From Chara braunii (Eukaryota > Streptophyta > Charophyceae > Charales > Characeae): a DNA stretch of 26,659 nucleotides. Each line of letters opens with the position of its first letter. Positions within the stretch are counted from its first letter, which is position 1. A program made the position numbers and the translations under genes. The notes under the pieces are model-generated. The model was not told the origin of the DNA and made no database searches. It was given only the letters and a program-made list of their open reading frames with translations. The stretch spans positions 806,321-832,979 of the forward strand of contig BFEA01000155.1 in the NCBI GenBank assembly GCA_003427395.1. Direction: 5' to 3'. Positions 1 through 9,400 of the stretch are shown here, piece after piece.

Positions 1-66
<66 letters not shown>
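1..66. repeat. (GA)n microsatellite
   Basis: About 33 uninterrupted GA dinucleotides open the window. A shorter, interrupted GA tract occurs at about 5,008-5,038, at the matching place in the second copy of the 1.4-kb direct repeat. The tract therefore seems to be part of that repeat unit rather than an isolated microsatellite. Confidence 0.97.
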
Positions 67-67
<1 letters not shown>

Positions 68-514
68 GGGAGGTGTGCGACAGACTTCTTCTATTCTTCT
101 AAGTAATTTTGGCTCTTCTTCTATCCCCCTGAGCAATTTTTGTACTTGGCACAAGTCGCCCTTTTCCTTTCTGGATCAGCCTCTCGGATTTTGTTTATTT
201 GTTCTCTTCAGAGATTGATGAATGGCTGTCCCCCTCCACTCCCCCTCTCCTCCTTTTTGCAATTGGTTGGTCACCTACGATCGAATCTTGTGTGTTCTCT
301 GGGCTGTCGGCAAAAGAACTGTTGCATAAGGATTTTCGATTCCTTCTGTTGGTGTGTATGCGTGTGCATGAAGCTGAATGCATGAATGATAGGTGTGATT
401 CTGTCTGTGTATGAATTAGATAAGCATGCTAAGATAATTAGATGACTGTCTCACTACAGGATGATCCATCTCGCGAACCATTGGCGTTCACCCATCCGAT
501 CGAAGGGCAGGTCC

Positions 515-530
515 TGCGCACGCGCGTGTA
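515..530. other. Alternating purine-pyrimidine tract (Z-DNA-prone), copy 1
   Basis: Sixteen bases alternate strictly (TGCGCACGCGCGTGTA). A 19-base equivalent lies at 5,592-5,610 at the matching position of the second copy of the 1.4-kb repeat. Z-DNA formation is only a possibility inferred from composition. Confidence 0.6.
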
Positions 531-619
531 GGCTCAACTGAAGATGATCGCGGCCTACACATGCGTCTGCGAAACCTGAGCTCAACTGATTTCCCGAATG
601 GCTGGTTTTTCATCCCGAC

Positions 620-954
620 TTGCAGCATGAACTTCGACGGTCCCTTCCTGACCGCGAGTGTTTGAGGGATCAGGAACTCCGGGAATATTGGGAACGTGCC
701 TGTTCGCCCGCACGATTGAGGGCGGAACCTCCGGAATTTCCCTACTTGACGGGGAACGAATGTATTTGCAAGTGGACCTCAATCAGGCCTTGGGCCGTAT
801 CCCCCATCCCCCCAACTACTCTAGCCCATACACGTGTCACGTCCGCACGGGACCCGGAATCATTATTCTGGGGGCTGAATTCCCTCCCTGTCACCGCATC
901 CTACCCTATCACTCCCTAACCATTGTCCCCTGGCTCGCCATCGCTCCTTACTAG
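620..954 (+). pseudogene. Unrecognised protein remnant, copy 1 (frameshifted)
   Basis: I do not recognise the protein. It is called because two diverged copies in this window give alignable peptides. In the frame opened at 620 there is LRDQELREYWERAC and then PEFPYLTGNECIC. The match then moves to the frame opened at 658, which gives LQVDLNQALGRI, PGIIILGAEFPP and LPYHSLTIVPWLAIA before a stop at 952-954. Copy 2 (5,689-6,039) reads the equivalent of all of these in one frame, so copy 1 carries a frameshift near 760. No signal peptide, transmembrane helix or known catalytic motif was recognised. The nucleotide sequences are also similar, so shared peptides show common ancestry and not necessarily selection. 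Confidence 0.5.
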
Positions 955-1396
955 CCCCAACCCCCGTGTTCGGAGTGCCTGCAGGACTACGACTACCGAG
1001 CCTCCGGCTTCGTCCCACAAATTCGTTCGGAAGAAGAACGACGAGCACACAGCCTCCGGCTGAGGCCGGCCGCGTCGGACTCTGAAACCTGCGACGTTAG
1101 GCGCCGGCAGGTGGTCAGCCAGCGAGATAGCCATAGTGTCTCGACGGTACACCAAATACGAGCCCGACCCCGATGACGGAACCCATGTGGTAACTCCGCC
1201 CTCCGAAGCACAAAACAAGACTTCGGCCCGCACTTACGTTCGTGCACTCTTACCCCTGAAACTTGCCACAGGAGATCTCAGTTCCGACCTGGGACTCCAC
1301 CCCTCCAAAAATCCTTGGCACACCCCTTTTTCGCACTTCCAGGCCCACTCCCACTCCGATCAGGAAGTCGCGCCGGGCGTGAGGTTGGGCGTCACA

Positions 1397-1612
1397 GCGC
1401 CCCAATTGGCGCAACCAGAGGGTAATTAGTGGATTGTAACAGAGTCATGTAGGGGGGAAACATCAAAAGAAGACGGGAGGACAACCATAACTCGAATGGC
1501 GCCCCAATTGGCGCAACCAGAGGGTAATTACTGGACTGTAACAGAGTCATGTAGGGGGGAAAACATCAAAAGGAGAAGGGAGGACAGCCATAACTTGAAT
1601 GGTGCCCCAAAA
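1397..1612 (+). repeat. 102-bp tandem duplication, two copies plus a stub
   Basis: Two near-identical units start at 1,397 and 1,499 (period 102). A third start at 1,602 breaks off after GTGCCCCAA. Each unit begins with the dyad GCGCC-CCAATT-GGCGC and contains CAACCAGAGGGTAATTA, GTAACAGAGTCATGTAGG and a purine-rich stretch. The array begins exactly where the 1.4-kb direct repeat ends. No coding function is visible. Confidence 0.93.
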
Positions 1613-1932
1613 TGAACCCAACGCTTCCTGGTCCTCAACCAGAGCAGGATCTCAAGGAGAAGGGGCTTTGGAAAAGTCTGAAAATGTTGGAAAGCACAAA
1701 ACGTCGCCTACGGAAACAGGAACGAGGAGACGGACCATACCGCGACAGCAATTTTTGGGACCTTCCTGGTTACCTGTTACTGGATCAGGAAACCTTGCCC
1801 GAAAGGGCAAGTAGACTTCCGCGTTTACAGCACTCCATCCAATCCCGCTGCCTCCTTTCCGCACGGGATGGCTCGGCGAAATGCCTAGAAACCGAAAGGA
1901 AAAAGAGAGGGGGGGGGGGAACTGAACAGTAG
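1612..1932 (+). CDS. Unrecognised short open frame, doubtful
   Basis: A 106-codon open frame follows the tandem duplication. It is basic in the middle (a KRRLRKQERGD stretch) and continues with YRDSNFWDLPGYLLLDQETL. It resembles no family that I know. It ends just after an 11-G run at 1,909-1,919, and another frame overlapping it is also open for 71 codons, so chance is a real possibility. If real, it may be a fragment of the same decayed element as the open frames at 2,620-4,078. Confidence 0.2.
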   Translation: MNPTLPGPQPEQDLKEKGLWKSLKMLESTKRRLRKQERGDGPYRDSNFWDLPGYLLLDQETLPERASRLPRLQHSIQSRCLLSARDGSAKCLETERKKRGGGGTEQ

Positions 1933-2536
1933 AAACAACAATGCAAATAGTTTGCCCAAATTTCCCGCATGCAGTGGAGTCTCAAAAAAACTCTTCCAAA
2001 ACTTTCCACGCGGCAGTGGGGTCCATCCCTTAGGGACCATATTGGTTCCCCTGCTGCCAGGATCAGACCACAATCCTGGCTCATCTGAATCACGACCGTC
2101 GAAACCATTTATGCAGGATAATCAGGTGACAACGTTGGAGACGGGATTAAGTATAGAAAGTGATCATGTGTTGTTCACTGGGCCACCAGGCCATCACGTA
2201 GCAGGGTGTCAACGGTCGAAGTAAGGCGACGCTGGCAATTCTGTCGGACCAGGCTAGCCACGCTGTTCAGCCTCATCAGTCTGATCTGGTCCTATCCATA
2301 GATATGAGGAAAACTAAGTTCAAATGACATTGAACAGTCTAAACAGCCGGAGCGTAGCCTGATAAGAAAGAAAAAGCTGGTGAAAAAATTAAGCAATGCC
2401 AATAATGAAAAACCGATAGCAAGGAAAAAACAAGCTAATAACATTAAAACAAAGATGAATCAAGTCCTGGCCATACAGGTGGTATCCTTGGTGTTAGCGG
2501 GGCAAGCTGTTGGATCTGGCCCCACCCAGGGAGGGT

Positions 2537-2577
2537 AGGAATGTCAAATGGAAAAAGAAAAAGGAATGTCAAATGGA
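2537..2577 (+). repeat. Short tandem duplication (25-bp period)
   Basis: The 16-base word AGGAATGTCAAATGGA occurs at 2,537-2,552 and again at 2,562-2,577, separated by an A-rich spacer. It looks like a small slippage duplication. Confidence 0.9.
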
Positions 2578-2619
2578 GGAGGTGGTATTGACAGAAAAGG
2601 GTCAGGCGGTTTCCATTGA

Positions 2620-2952
2620 GATTTCTGCAAGGGAACACAACAAACACAATGTTCCCAATCGTCAGAAGTCTCCCAGGATCCATTCCTGGAGGCTTTTGGG
2701 GCTGCCCCTATGGATATAGAACCCTTGACTGATACAAATGGTACAATCCCCACTCCATCACAACCAATGCAGGCGGAAACAGTCAAGCTTAGGGAGGAGG
2801 TGGGTGCATCACCAGGGGCAACCCAGGGTGAAATCCTGGGAGATCATAAGATTGCTCAATCGGATGATTGGATTTTTCTGCGCCTTAAAGCACCAGTACA
2901 TGGGCACCTGGGCCGCGGGTCTGACACCGCAAATTCTAAAGGTGCGAAATGA
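2620..2952 (+). pseudogene. Unrecognised coding remnant, acidic and disordered-like
   Basis: This frame is open from just after a TGA at 2,617-2,619 to the stop at 2,950-2,952. It continues upstream of its first ATG (2,710), so that ATG is probably not a true start. The peptide is rich in Q, S, T, P and acidic residues (for example DPFLEAFGAAPMDIEPLTD, then IPTPSQPMQAETVKLREE), as in disordered ORF1 or gag-like leader regions of retroelements. That analogy is compositional only. It lies in the same strand and stretch as the frames at 3,216-3,533 and 3,515-4,078, which suggests one decayed coding region. Confidence 0.3.
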
Positions 2953-3215
2953 AAACACAGCCGCCGATTGAATTTATCAACAGTGGGCCCTGCGTTTGAC
3001 GCTTCGGCCTCGTTTTCTTGTGGCGACTAACTTCGGACTGCAAGGCTGGGGCCGTGCACTTTGTGGTTTAGGGACAGATATGGAAAGACATCTCCAGAAT
3101 TATGGGATACGCATGTACAACTAATGAATATCCTAATATATGCAGTCCCGGACTGCGGAAGGTAGTCAAAGATGGCCTGCCACCGGGAGCCCAGTGGACG
3201 GTGGTTAGTTAGAGA

Positions 3216-3533
3216 TTGCTATATATAGTAGCCAAGATCTTTCATCCACCAATGCCTACACATATAAGCGATCCAGTAAAGGAAAGTAAACGAAATGAAG
3301 GAAGTGAGGGAATGCCGGAAGGGGAGAATGAGAAAAAACATGAAAATCAGGAAACTTGTTTTGTGCTGGTAACAGAGCCTTCTGAGGATAGTCATGAGAC
3401 CAATCAAGCTGGAAACTCAGCGAGTCCTGGCCAAACAGGCCAAACAGGCCTCGTTACCGCCTTGGTACACAAAGTTTCTTCGCTGATTTATGTCAAAGGA
3501 GATAAAGGGGATAAATGCACACAAGCCACCTAA
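3216..3533 (+). pseudogene. Unrecognised coding remnant, highly charged
   Basis: A 105-codon open frame with a charged, E/K/N-rich centre (around KRNEGSEGMPEGENEKKHEN) followed by an S/T/G/Q-rich part. In the nucleotide sequence, GGCCAAACA is repeated in tandem near 3,430-3,450. It overlaps the next open frame by 19 bases in a different phase, which fits either a frameshifted single gene or chance. Upstream, at about 3,060-3,215, another phase reads protein-like sequence, so decay with frameshifts is more likely than a real start at 3,216. No family was recognised. Confidence 0.3.
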
Positions 3534-4078
3534 AATCATCCACTTCCCCCGATCATCAAGTGAAGTATAACTTGGTGCTAGGGGGGGAGCAAGAACCAGG
3601 GACGAGACAGATTACAACACATCTTGGAGAAAGGACAGGTGAGTTGAATGCAGATACCGAGGGGAAACTTGGTAGTCCTTGTAAGAGAAAAAGTAGGGAG
3701 GTGGGAAATTGGACTCTCCCAGATAGGTCAGGATCAGTATGGGAAGTTACTCTCAGGGGGTGGACTGCGTATGTGGACTGCCATAGTTCGGGAGGTAAGA
3801 CATTCAAGAGTGATCTGCATGATTATCTCACCAAAAATTATGCCCATGGGCCTCAGACCACACTTACTTACATAGGGGAGCGGGCGCAGATGGCCAAAAG
3901 AGATACGTTCGTCAGCTTTGATGACAACAAGGAAGCAGGATTGAAGTGGTATTCACACATGGCCTTGTTGGACCCAGGGTTGTCGAGCCCCAGCCCCGGT
4001 GTGACGAACTATCTTCTGCAACCGTGCGACTTTCTGCGCGAGGCCGCTGTGGGAAAACTGGAGGGCCTTGATGGGTGA
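3515..4078 (+). CDS. Unrecognised 187-codon open frame
   Basis: This is the longest open frame in the window that does not pass through the assembly gap. The peptide is soluble in character with no membrane segment. Its N-terminal third is rich in G, T, E and R. The middle contains SVWEVTLRGWTAYVDCHSSG and SDLHDYLTKNYAHGP. The C-terminal part has DTFVSFDDNKEAGLKWYSH and TNYLLQPCDFLREAAVGKLE. I recognise no domain. It lies between the two 1.4-kb direct repeats and follows other broken frames on the same strand, so it is probably part of a decayed mobile element. A chance ORF or an exon of a host gene cannot be excluded. Confidence 0.35.
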   Translation: MHTSHLKSSTSPDHQVKYNLVLGGEQEPGTRQITTHLGERTGELNADTEGKLGSPCKRKSREVGNWTLPDRSGSVWEVTLRGWTAYVDCHSSGGKTFKSDLHDYLTKNYAHGPQTTLTYIGERAQMAKRDTFVSFDDNKEAGLKWYSHMALLDPGLSSPSPGVTNYLLQPCDFLREAAVGKLEGLDG

Positions 4079-4080
4079 CA

Positions 4081-4753
4081 GGGCGCAAGCGGGATCGGTG
4101 GGGAAGTTGCATGGATGTCCTCGCTTCCTTTTTTTGTTTTCGTTGGAATTCGTCGGGCCGATGCTGGGAAAGTCCCGCACCGATGATTAAGTGACCGCGC
4201 CCTAGCGAGCGCGAAAAATGACGGTTGTCATAGCTTCTTTCTTGTTCTGCTATGCGCACTAGGAATTTTGGCGCGATCAGCGCACGGGAATTTTCGTTTT
4301 TGAAATTCGAACTAATGTCGAGCCCCCCGCAGACTCTTGGAATTGTTTTTTTGGAATTTTTCTCTTGCATTTAGGATTTAGACTAGGAATTTAGGCGCCT
4401 TGCAGTTTAGCGACACGACGCTTCTTGCTCGCACGCACCGTGCCTTGACCGGATCTAGGCTCTGATTCAGTCCGCGCCTTAATCCTTTGTGTAACTGTAG
4501 TTTTTGGCGGGCGCAATCGCAACTGTAATCTTCTTGTTCTTGATGGCTTTCGTATTTCCTTCTTTCCCGCCTCGTCTTCGCATGCACGTTTTTCCTTTGT
4601 TCTAAGTGGTTCCCATGGTTGCATGCCCGGATCTATGTGCGGAGAGTGGCTCCGTCCCCCGCGCCGCGGCCTGGACATGCAGACGTAGGCACTCCCTCTT
4701 TTTTCTTTCTCATCACTTGGTGCTAATCCCGTATCCCTCGCGCAAGCATGCAT
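4081..4753. other. Stretch without recognisable gene
   Basis: There is no convincing coding frame. The minus-strand frames here (up to 152 codons, at 3,912-4,370) overlap plus-strand coding-like sequence and have no recognisable motifs. The words GGAATTT and GCGCGATCAG recur, hinting at an old repeat, but I could not define a unit. Confidence 0.5.
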
Positions 4754-4850
4754 GCTATAAATTTTGAAGCGCGATTAGTTGTCTCTCTAAGAACGTCAAG
4801 GTTAGCGCGATCAGTGAGGGTCGGCTAACGAGCATTGGAAGGTGAGTGAG
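4744..4850 (+). promoter_or_regulatory. Candidate plant-type core promoter with nearby splice donor
   Basis: A TATA-like CTATAAATT (4,754-4,762) is immediately preceded by GCATGCATGC, which contains the CATGCA (RY/Sph) word known from plant promoters. About 80 bp downstream is GGAAGGTGAGTGAG (4,836-4,849), a good match to a 5' splice site (AG|GTGAGT). A long T-rich stretch follows, ending in acceptor-like ACAG near 5,448 ahead of the coding remnant in copy 2. Together they could be the 5' end of the unit represented by the 1.4-kb repeat. Copy 1 starts too far downstream to show whether the promoter is shared. Confidence 0.3.
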
Positions 4851-5591
4851 CATGAGAGTTGGGCGATCCGACGAGCTGGTGCTGAGTGCGCGGGGTTGAC
4901 GCGTGGTCGCGACGGACTGCGACACGTGGGCGAACCTGGCTTGCACACTCAGGCCAAGCGGGGTGGCGACTCTGTGTGGCTTGGAGATGTGGGGCGACGG
5001 ACTGCGCGCATTGAGAGAAGAAGGAGAGAGAGAGAGAGCGAAACGGGGATATGATGGAACAATGTTTTTTTCTCCTTAATCTTCTATGTAAAGTTTTGAT
5101 TCCAACGTTGGTTAATTTTTGCTCCGGCACCTTCGGACTACCTGTGCGAGTCATCTCAGACTATCTGCTCTGTGTGTATGTATGCATGAGAGTGAATCCT
5201 TTTTTTGAGTTGTCTTTAATCTTCAATTTTGTTCTGCTCAATTTTAATTTCGTCACTTTTGAGTACCCGTCTGTGTTGCGTGTATGATCTCGCCCGCATC
5301 TTGTCCAATTACTTGATTTTCTTGAGTCGCGCATGATTGCAAGGATCATGGGGTGCGTTGGTTCTGGATGCTAAACTAACTCTACCCTCTCTTGTATATG
5401 ATGGTGTGAGCATGGGTGCAAAGATTAGTCTGCTTGAGATTTGGATAACAGTCGTACGGAAGGACTAGTTGCATGTATATTGGGTAAACCGACACGCAGG
5501 CAAATCGCTCATGGGCGACAAACTCGCAAGCAGCCTGGGATCCGATCGGACTGGCTCATCTGCACGCACGCGTAAGGCAGTCGGACCTGCA

Positions 5592-5610
5592 GTGTGCGCG
5601 CGCGTGCGCA
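5592..5610. other. Alternating purine-pyrimidine tract (Z-DNA-prone), copy 2
   Basis: Nineteen strictly alternating bases (GTGTGCGCGCGCGTGCGCA), at the position matching 515-530 in copy 1. Confidence 0.65.
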
Positions 5611-5688
5611 AAAGCCAACCCGATCCCACTCGTCGAAGATGCCTGCACCAAACTCCGCTAAATAGGATATGGCGATCGAAACTCCCTT

Positions 5689-6039
5689 TTGAAAGATCCG
5701 GAATATCGAGCGCATTGGGAAAGGGAACAAGTCAGACGGCAACAAAACTCGCGGAAACCCGAGTACGCCTGCCGAACTGGAAACGAGCAACTGTGCAGAG
5801 GCGATTTCCAGTTGGCCATAAATCGAGACTCACGGATCTCGGATTATTCCGACAGCCGAAGCCAACATTACCTTCTGACCCCAGGCTTCGTAGCCATCAC
5901 CACTAGTTTCCCTCCCTATTATGTCGTCCTTCCGTACAACCAACTACTTGTCGTCCCCTGGGAGTCCATAGCCCAGTTCTGGTCGTGCTCAAAGTGCCAG
6001 CAGCGCGACGAGTACCATCTGACGGGGATCACTCGATGA
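5689..6039 (+). pseudogene. Unrecognised protein remnant, copy 2 (116 codons open)
   Basis: This is the better preserved copy of the protein remnant also seen at 620-954. One open frame holds all blocks shared with copy 1: DPEYRAHWERE, PEYACRTGNEQLC, FQLAINRDSRIS, PGFVAITTSFPP and LPYNQLLVVPWESIA. The common pattern is D-x-E-x-R-x-x-W-E-R, P-E-aromatic, T-G-N-E, C, an L-x-x-x-[IL]-N-like strand, P-G, F-P-P and L-P-Y-x-x-L-x-x-V-P-W-x-x-I-A. It resembles the end of an exon of a soluble protein, but I know of no family with this pattern. The sequence is open upstream of the first ATG only briefly. It lies 350 bp before the left inverted arm. Confidence 0.45.
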
Positions 6040-6402
6040 ACCCGTCCCGAAACGGAACGACGGGAGCGCAACTCATCCTCCCCATTATCGGTGACGTGCT
6101 TCGACCGATAGCGGTACGAGCGTTCCCACCGGGACACCCGTGGCGCCCCACCCGAGCACCATACGCGGATCAGGCCGCGAGATCGGCCATCACCTCAACT
6201 CTGAGCCGAAAGCGACACTTGCACTTCTACCCCCAGAACTTGACACGAGATTCCAGTTCCGACCTGGGATTCCGCCCCCACTTTCCTAAAATCCTTAGCA
6301 CACCCCTTTTTTGCACTTCCAGGCCCACTAACACTCCGAACGCAGGAAGTCGCGCTGGGTGTGAGGTTGGGGCATCACACCGGGGCCACGGTGTCGGTGC
6401 GA

Positions 6403-6420
6403 ATACCCTTACAAGGGTAT
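6403..6420. repeat. Subterminal palindrome of left arm
   Basis: ATACCCTT-AC-AAGGGTAT is a perfect 8-bp dyad that begins 11 bp inside the outer end of the arm. The right arm has the same dyad (26,248-26,265) at the same 11-bp distance. It could be a recognition site for an integrase or transposase, or a structural element. Confidence 0.85.
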
Positions 6421-6479
6421 CCGCCCTGTTTTTTGCAAACGACAGAGAAAATAAGTTTGGTTTAAAGTTTAAGTATACC

Positions 6480-9400
6480 GCGCGTGGCACGACTGCTTCT
6501 GTAATTAACGTTGACTGAACGGTTGACTAGAGTAGAGAGTGTGTGGGCACACAAGCTTGAGGCGCGTGTGATTTTATTTGTTGATAATTGAAGAACCGGC
6601 GTGATTGCCGACCGGATTTTATTTTTGATTAAATCAGGATTAAAAAGATTAGGTCTCACTGATGGATGTGCTTGCCTGTGACTTGTGCGTACATGCAGAG
6701 GGCGGCATTGACAAACGACGTGACTTTGAAAATGTTTCGGTAGGTCTGCGCGTCGCGCAATATCGGTTTATTTCGGTGGGCCTAGCACTAGCTGTTACGG
6801 CGTCAGACTTTCATCAAAGAGATTCTGGGGTCGAGGCAAGCGCCGACGACGTAGGAGTAGTGGAGCGGCGCGGAGAGGCCGAAGGGTTGGGGGCCCGACG
6901 GGGCTACCTTCCTCGGCTTTGCTGTTGGCGAGGTCGGAATGGTACTAGCGGCTCCTTATTTTCGACCGCCACTCGACAATTAATTTTTTCCTAAACATTT
7001 TATTATTCATCGTCGCTACTTTTATTTTTTTCGTCTAAACTTTTTGAGATGGACGCGACGTCGGATTTAGAGACCATCACGCGGGACGAGGGAGTCAACA
7101 TGCATACGAGTCGGTGGGCGGTTAGCCCATGAAATGAGAGAAAACGTGAGCCGCGGGGATTGATGCGGGTGCACCGTCCGCCAACCATGATTTGTCGAGG
7201 GAGGTTTAGTGTGAGCATGCCCACCGGGCCCCATAAGGCGTGAACTATGCTTGAGTAGCGGCCGGGGCACCAGAGCAGGGGCCGCAGTGTGGCCTTGCTC
7301 ACATGGGACCCCCTCCACTCTTGCTAATGCTACCACCAAGAGCCGCACTGGGACCTACTCCAGCTAAAACTTACGCTGTGGGCCTCACAGCAGAGCCCAG
7401 CCCCCTCTTGCCCGTCGCAGCGTCGTAATGGTCATAATGGCCAAGTATAGATCGTGCGCTTCAGCGCCGACCACTTTCTTGGGGCCGGATAAACTCAGCG
7501 AAGGAGTCGTTACATACTCCGAGGCGGATTTCAACTTCAGCGGCTACCAGCTGATTGTCTGTGTCAGTCTTTGGCCGTTGTTGTGCCTGCGTCAACATTG
7601 ATCAGGGCGTGCGCATCGTGAGTCGGAGTTGGCGACGACGGGGACGGAATTGGAAACAAGAGGTCGAGGTAAGTTGAGAGAAGGGGCGAACGTGGACGTG
7701 AAGTGATGCCAGGTGCATGCATAACGGGAGCGAGTCATGGCGGAAGTAAGCGTAGGCAGAAAGGAGTAAAAGACATAAAACCCGTCCGATCCTTGATGAA
7801 AACAGCCGGGGAAAGAGGCTAGTCAGGGGTTCCGATATCGGGCGAATCTAAATTTGTCGTTAGTTTAGTGTTAGGATTAGTGGATTAGAAGGTACAAAGG
7901 AGTGATGGAAGGTGTGAGAGTGTATAGTTCGCCCGATACCTTGTGAAATCGGGTGGAAAAAAAGTAGATTCGGGGTGTTTTTGGACAGGCGACCCCGGAT
8001 TAGAAGTTAGATTAACATAAGGAGTAGTGTAGTGGGAGCTAAATTGAAAGGTACGTGCGTGGAGATGGTCAGGAGCTACAAAGAGGAAAGGGAATAGCAA
8101 AATGAACCTGACTGTTTTTTGTGCCAGGATGCACTCGAAACCGGAGAAGCAAGTATGGCGGGGAGAAGATCGCTTAGCTCCTTAGATTTTGGTCGGAATC
8201 AAGTGAACCGAGGTGGTAAGTAGGAGCTTCTGCCTCGAGCGAGTGCAACAGACATGTTAGTTTTGACGACCGATTAGTAAACAGAGGGTTAGTAGGAAGA
8301 TAAGCAGCGCGAAGGACACGAAGATGGTGGAAGAATGGGAGTGAGATTCGTATGAATCGCTCGGTTCTCAACGAAAACAAGCGAGCGGAGGAGGGATTCC
8401 AAGACTCTTAAGTAGGGCGAACTGAGAGGGGGGGACATATTTGGAAGAAGTTCAGTAGGATAAAAGTTAGTAGGAAAGCAAGTTGGGTGAGGATATGGCG
8501 GAGCGTGGGGGAGATGGAAAGTAAACCTTGCTGTAGCTCGGTCGTTCTTTGGTCGCTTTCGGCGGAGAAAGTTCCGATTGGGGGGTTTTAATAACGGACG
8601 AATCCGATAGTAATGTCGGATTTAAAAGACGAAGGTTGATTTTCGCTGCATAGGAGGTGAGTGTTGCGTGCGGGATAAACTTTGATGTAGCCGTGAATCT
8701 TCCCGAGTTCCAACGAGAGATTCATTTTCATCCAATGCATTTGATGAGGCAGCAAAAAGGGGGAGAAAATCCGCAATCGCAGCCTTCCTAGCCACTCGCC
8801 ATCCTCTGCTCCACCACGATCGGCATCCTTGGGAAGTTGGTCGTACTCGACGTCCTATTGGCCGCTCTCCTCAAGTGGCAGCCCTCCCTTTAAGTAGTAG
8901 GAAACTCTTCATTATGAAAGCTAACGGATTGCTCCTGGTCGCTCTCTTACTCGCTCTCATCTATGGTCGTGATAGAGTCGCCCCAACTTATTTGAGTCTT
9001 TAGTCTTGTGAAGGTACCATGTACGTCCAGGCTGAGCATGGTTGTGGTTACGATCAAGCGGGTTGCAGGCGATGTGGCGCAGGAGAAGTAGCGTGAATCC
9101 TACCTGGGTGTTCGACCAGGTGCATTAGAAGACAAAGACAGAGTGAGAGAGGGAAGGGCAGAGAGATAGAGAAGTGCTACGGAGGGAAAACGCGCGGCAG
9201 CGTTAGAGGAGGTGGCTATCGCAGCTGCATGGGTCGTATGGTTCACCCGCTTCGAGGCGAGAACGGGCAGGTAGAGGAGTGAAGTGGGTATTTTGGGGCA
9301 TGACGGACCGAACGAGGCAATCGAATTTTGCAAAAGCGGTAGCGGTTTCGCTGCCGTACAAGCCGGAGGTTGCGCTATGTAGACCAAAAGAGGAGCCGTG

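Larger units (their letters stand above)
1..1395 (+). repeat. 1.4-kb dispersed direct repeat, copy 1
   Basis: This copy matches about 4,990-6,378 in the same orientation. Shared landmarks, in order, are the GA tract; a T-rich intron-like stretch with GTGTGTATG and GCATGA words; an acceptor-like ACAG (471-478 here, about 5,448 in copy 2); an alternating purine-pyrimidine tract (515-530 here, 5,592-5,610 there); a coding remnant; and a well-conserved tail with AGTTCCGACCTGGGA (1,280-1,294) and GCACACCCCTTTTT (about 1,318). Similarity stops near GTCACA at 1,391. It could be a duplicated gene fragment or the paired long terminal repeats of an element with 1,396-4,990 as its inside. I saw no primer-binding site after it, so the LTR reading is weak. 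Confidence 0.7.
4990..6378 (+). repeat. 1.4-kb dispersed direct repeat, copy 2
   Basis: Same landmarks and order as in 1-1,395: GA-rich tract (about 5,008-5,038), T-rich stretch, ACAG, alternating tract, coding remnant and conserved tail (TTCCGACCTGGGATTCCGCC near 6,258, GCACACCCCTTTTTTGCACT near 6,299, AGGAAGTCGCGCTGGG near 6,344). Similarity ends near ATCACA at 6,374-6,379, only about a dozen bases before the outer end of the left inverted arm (6,392). That closeness suggests the arm inserted into, or was joined at, the end of this unit. Confidence 0.7.

Noticed and set aside
3912-4370. 152-codon minus-strand frame
   Set aside because: It overlaps the plus-strand 187-codon frame, has no recognised motif and a low-complexity, basic, serine- and arginine-rich composition. 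It is probably a shadow frame.
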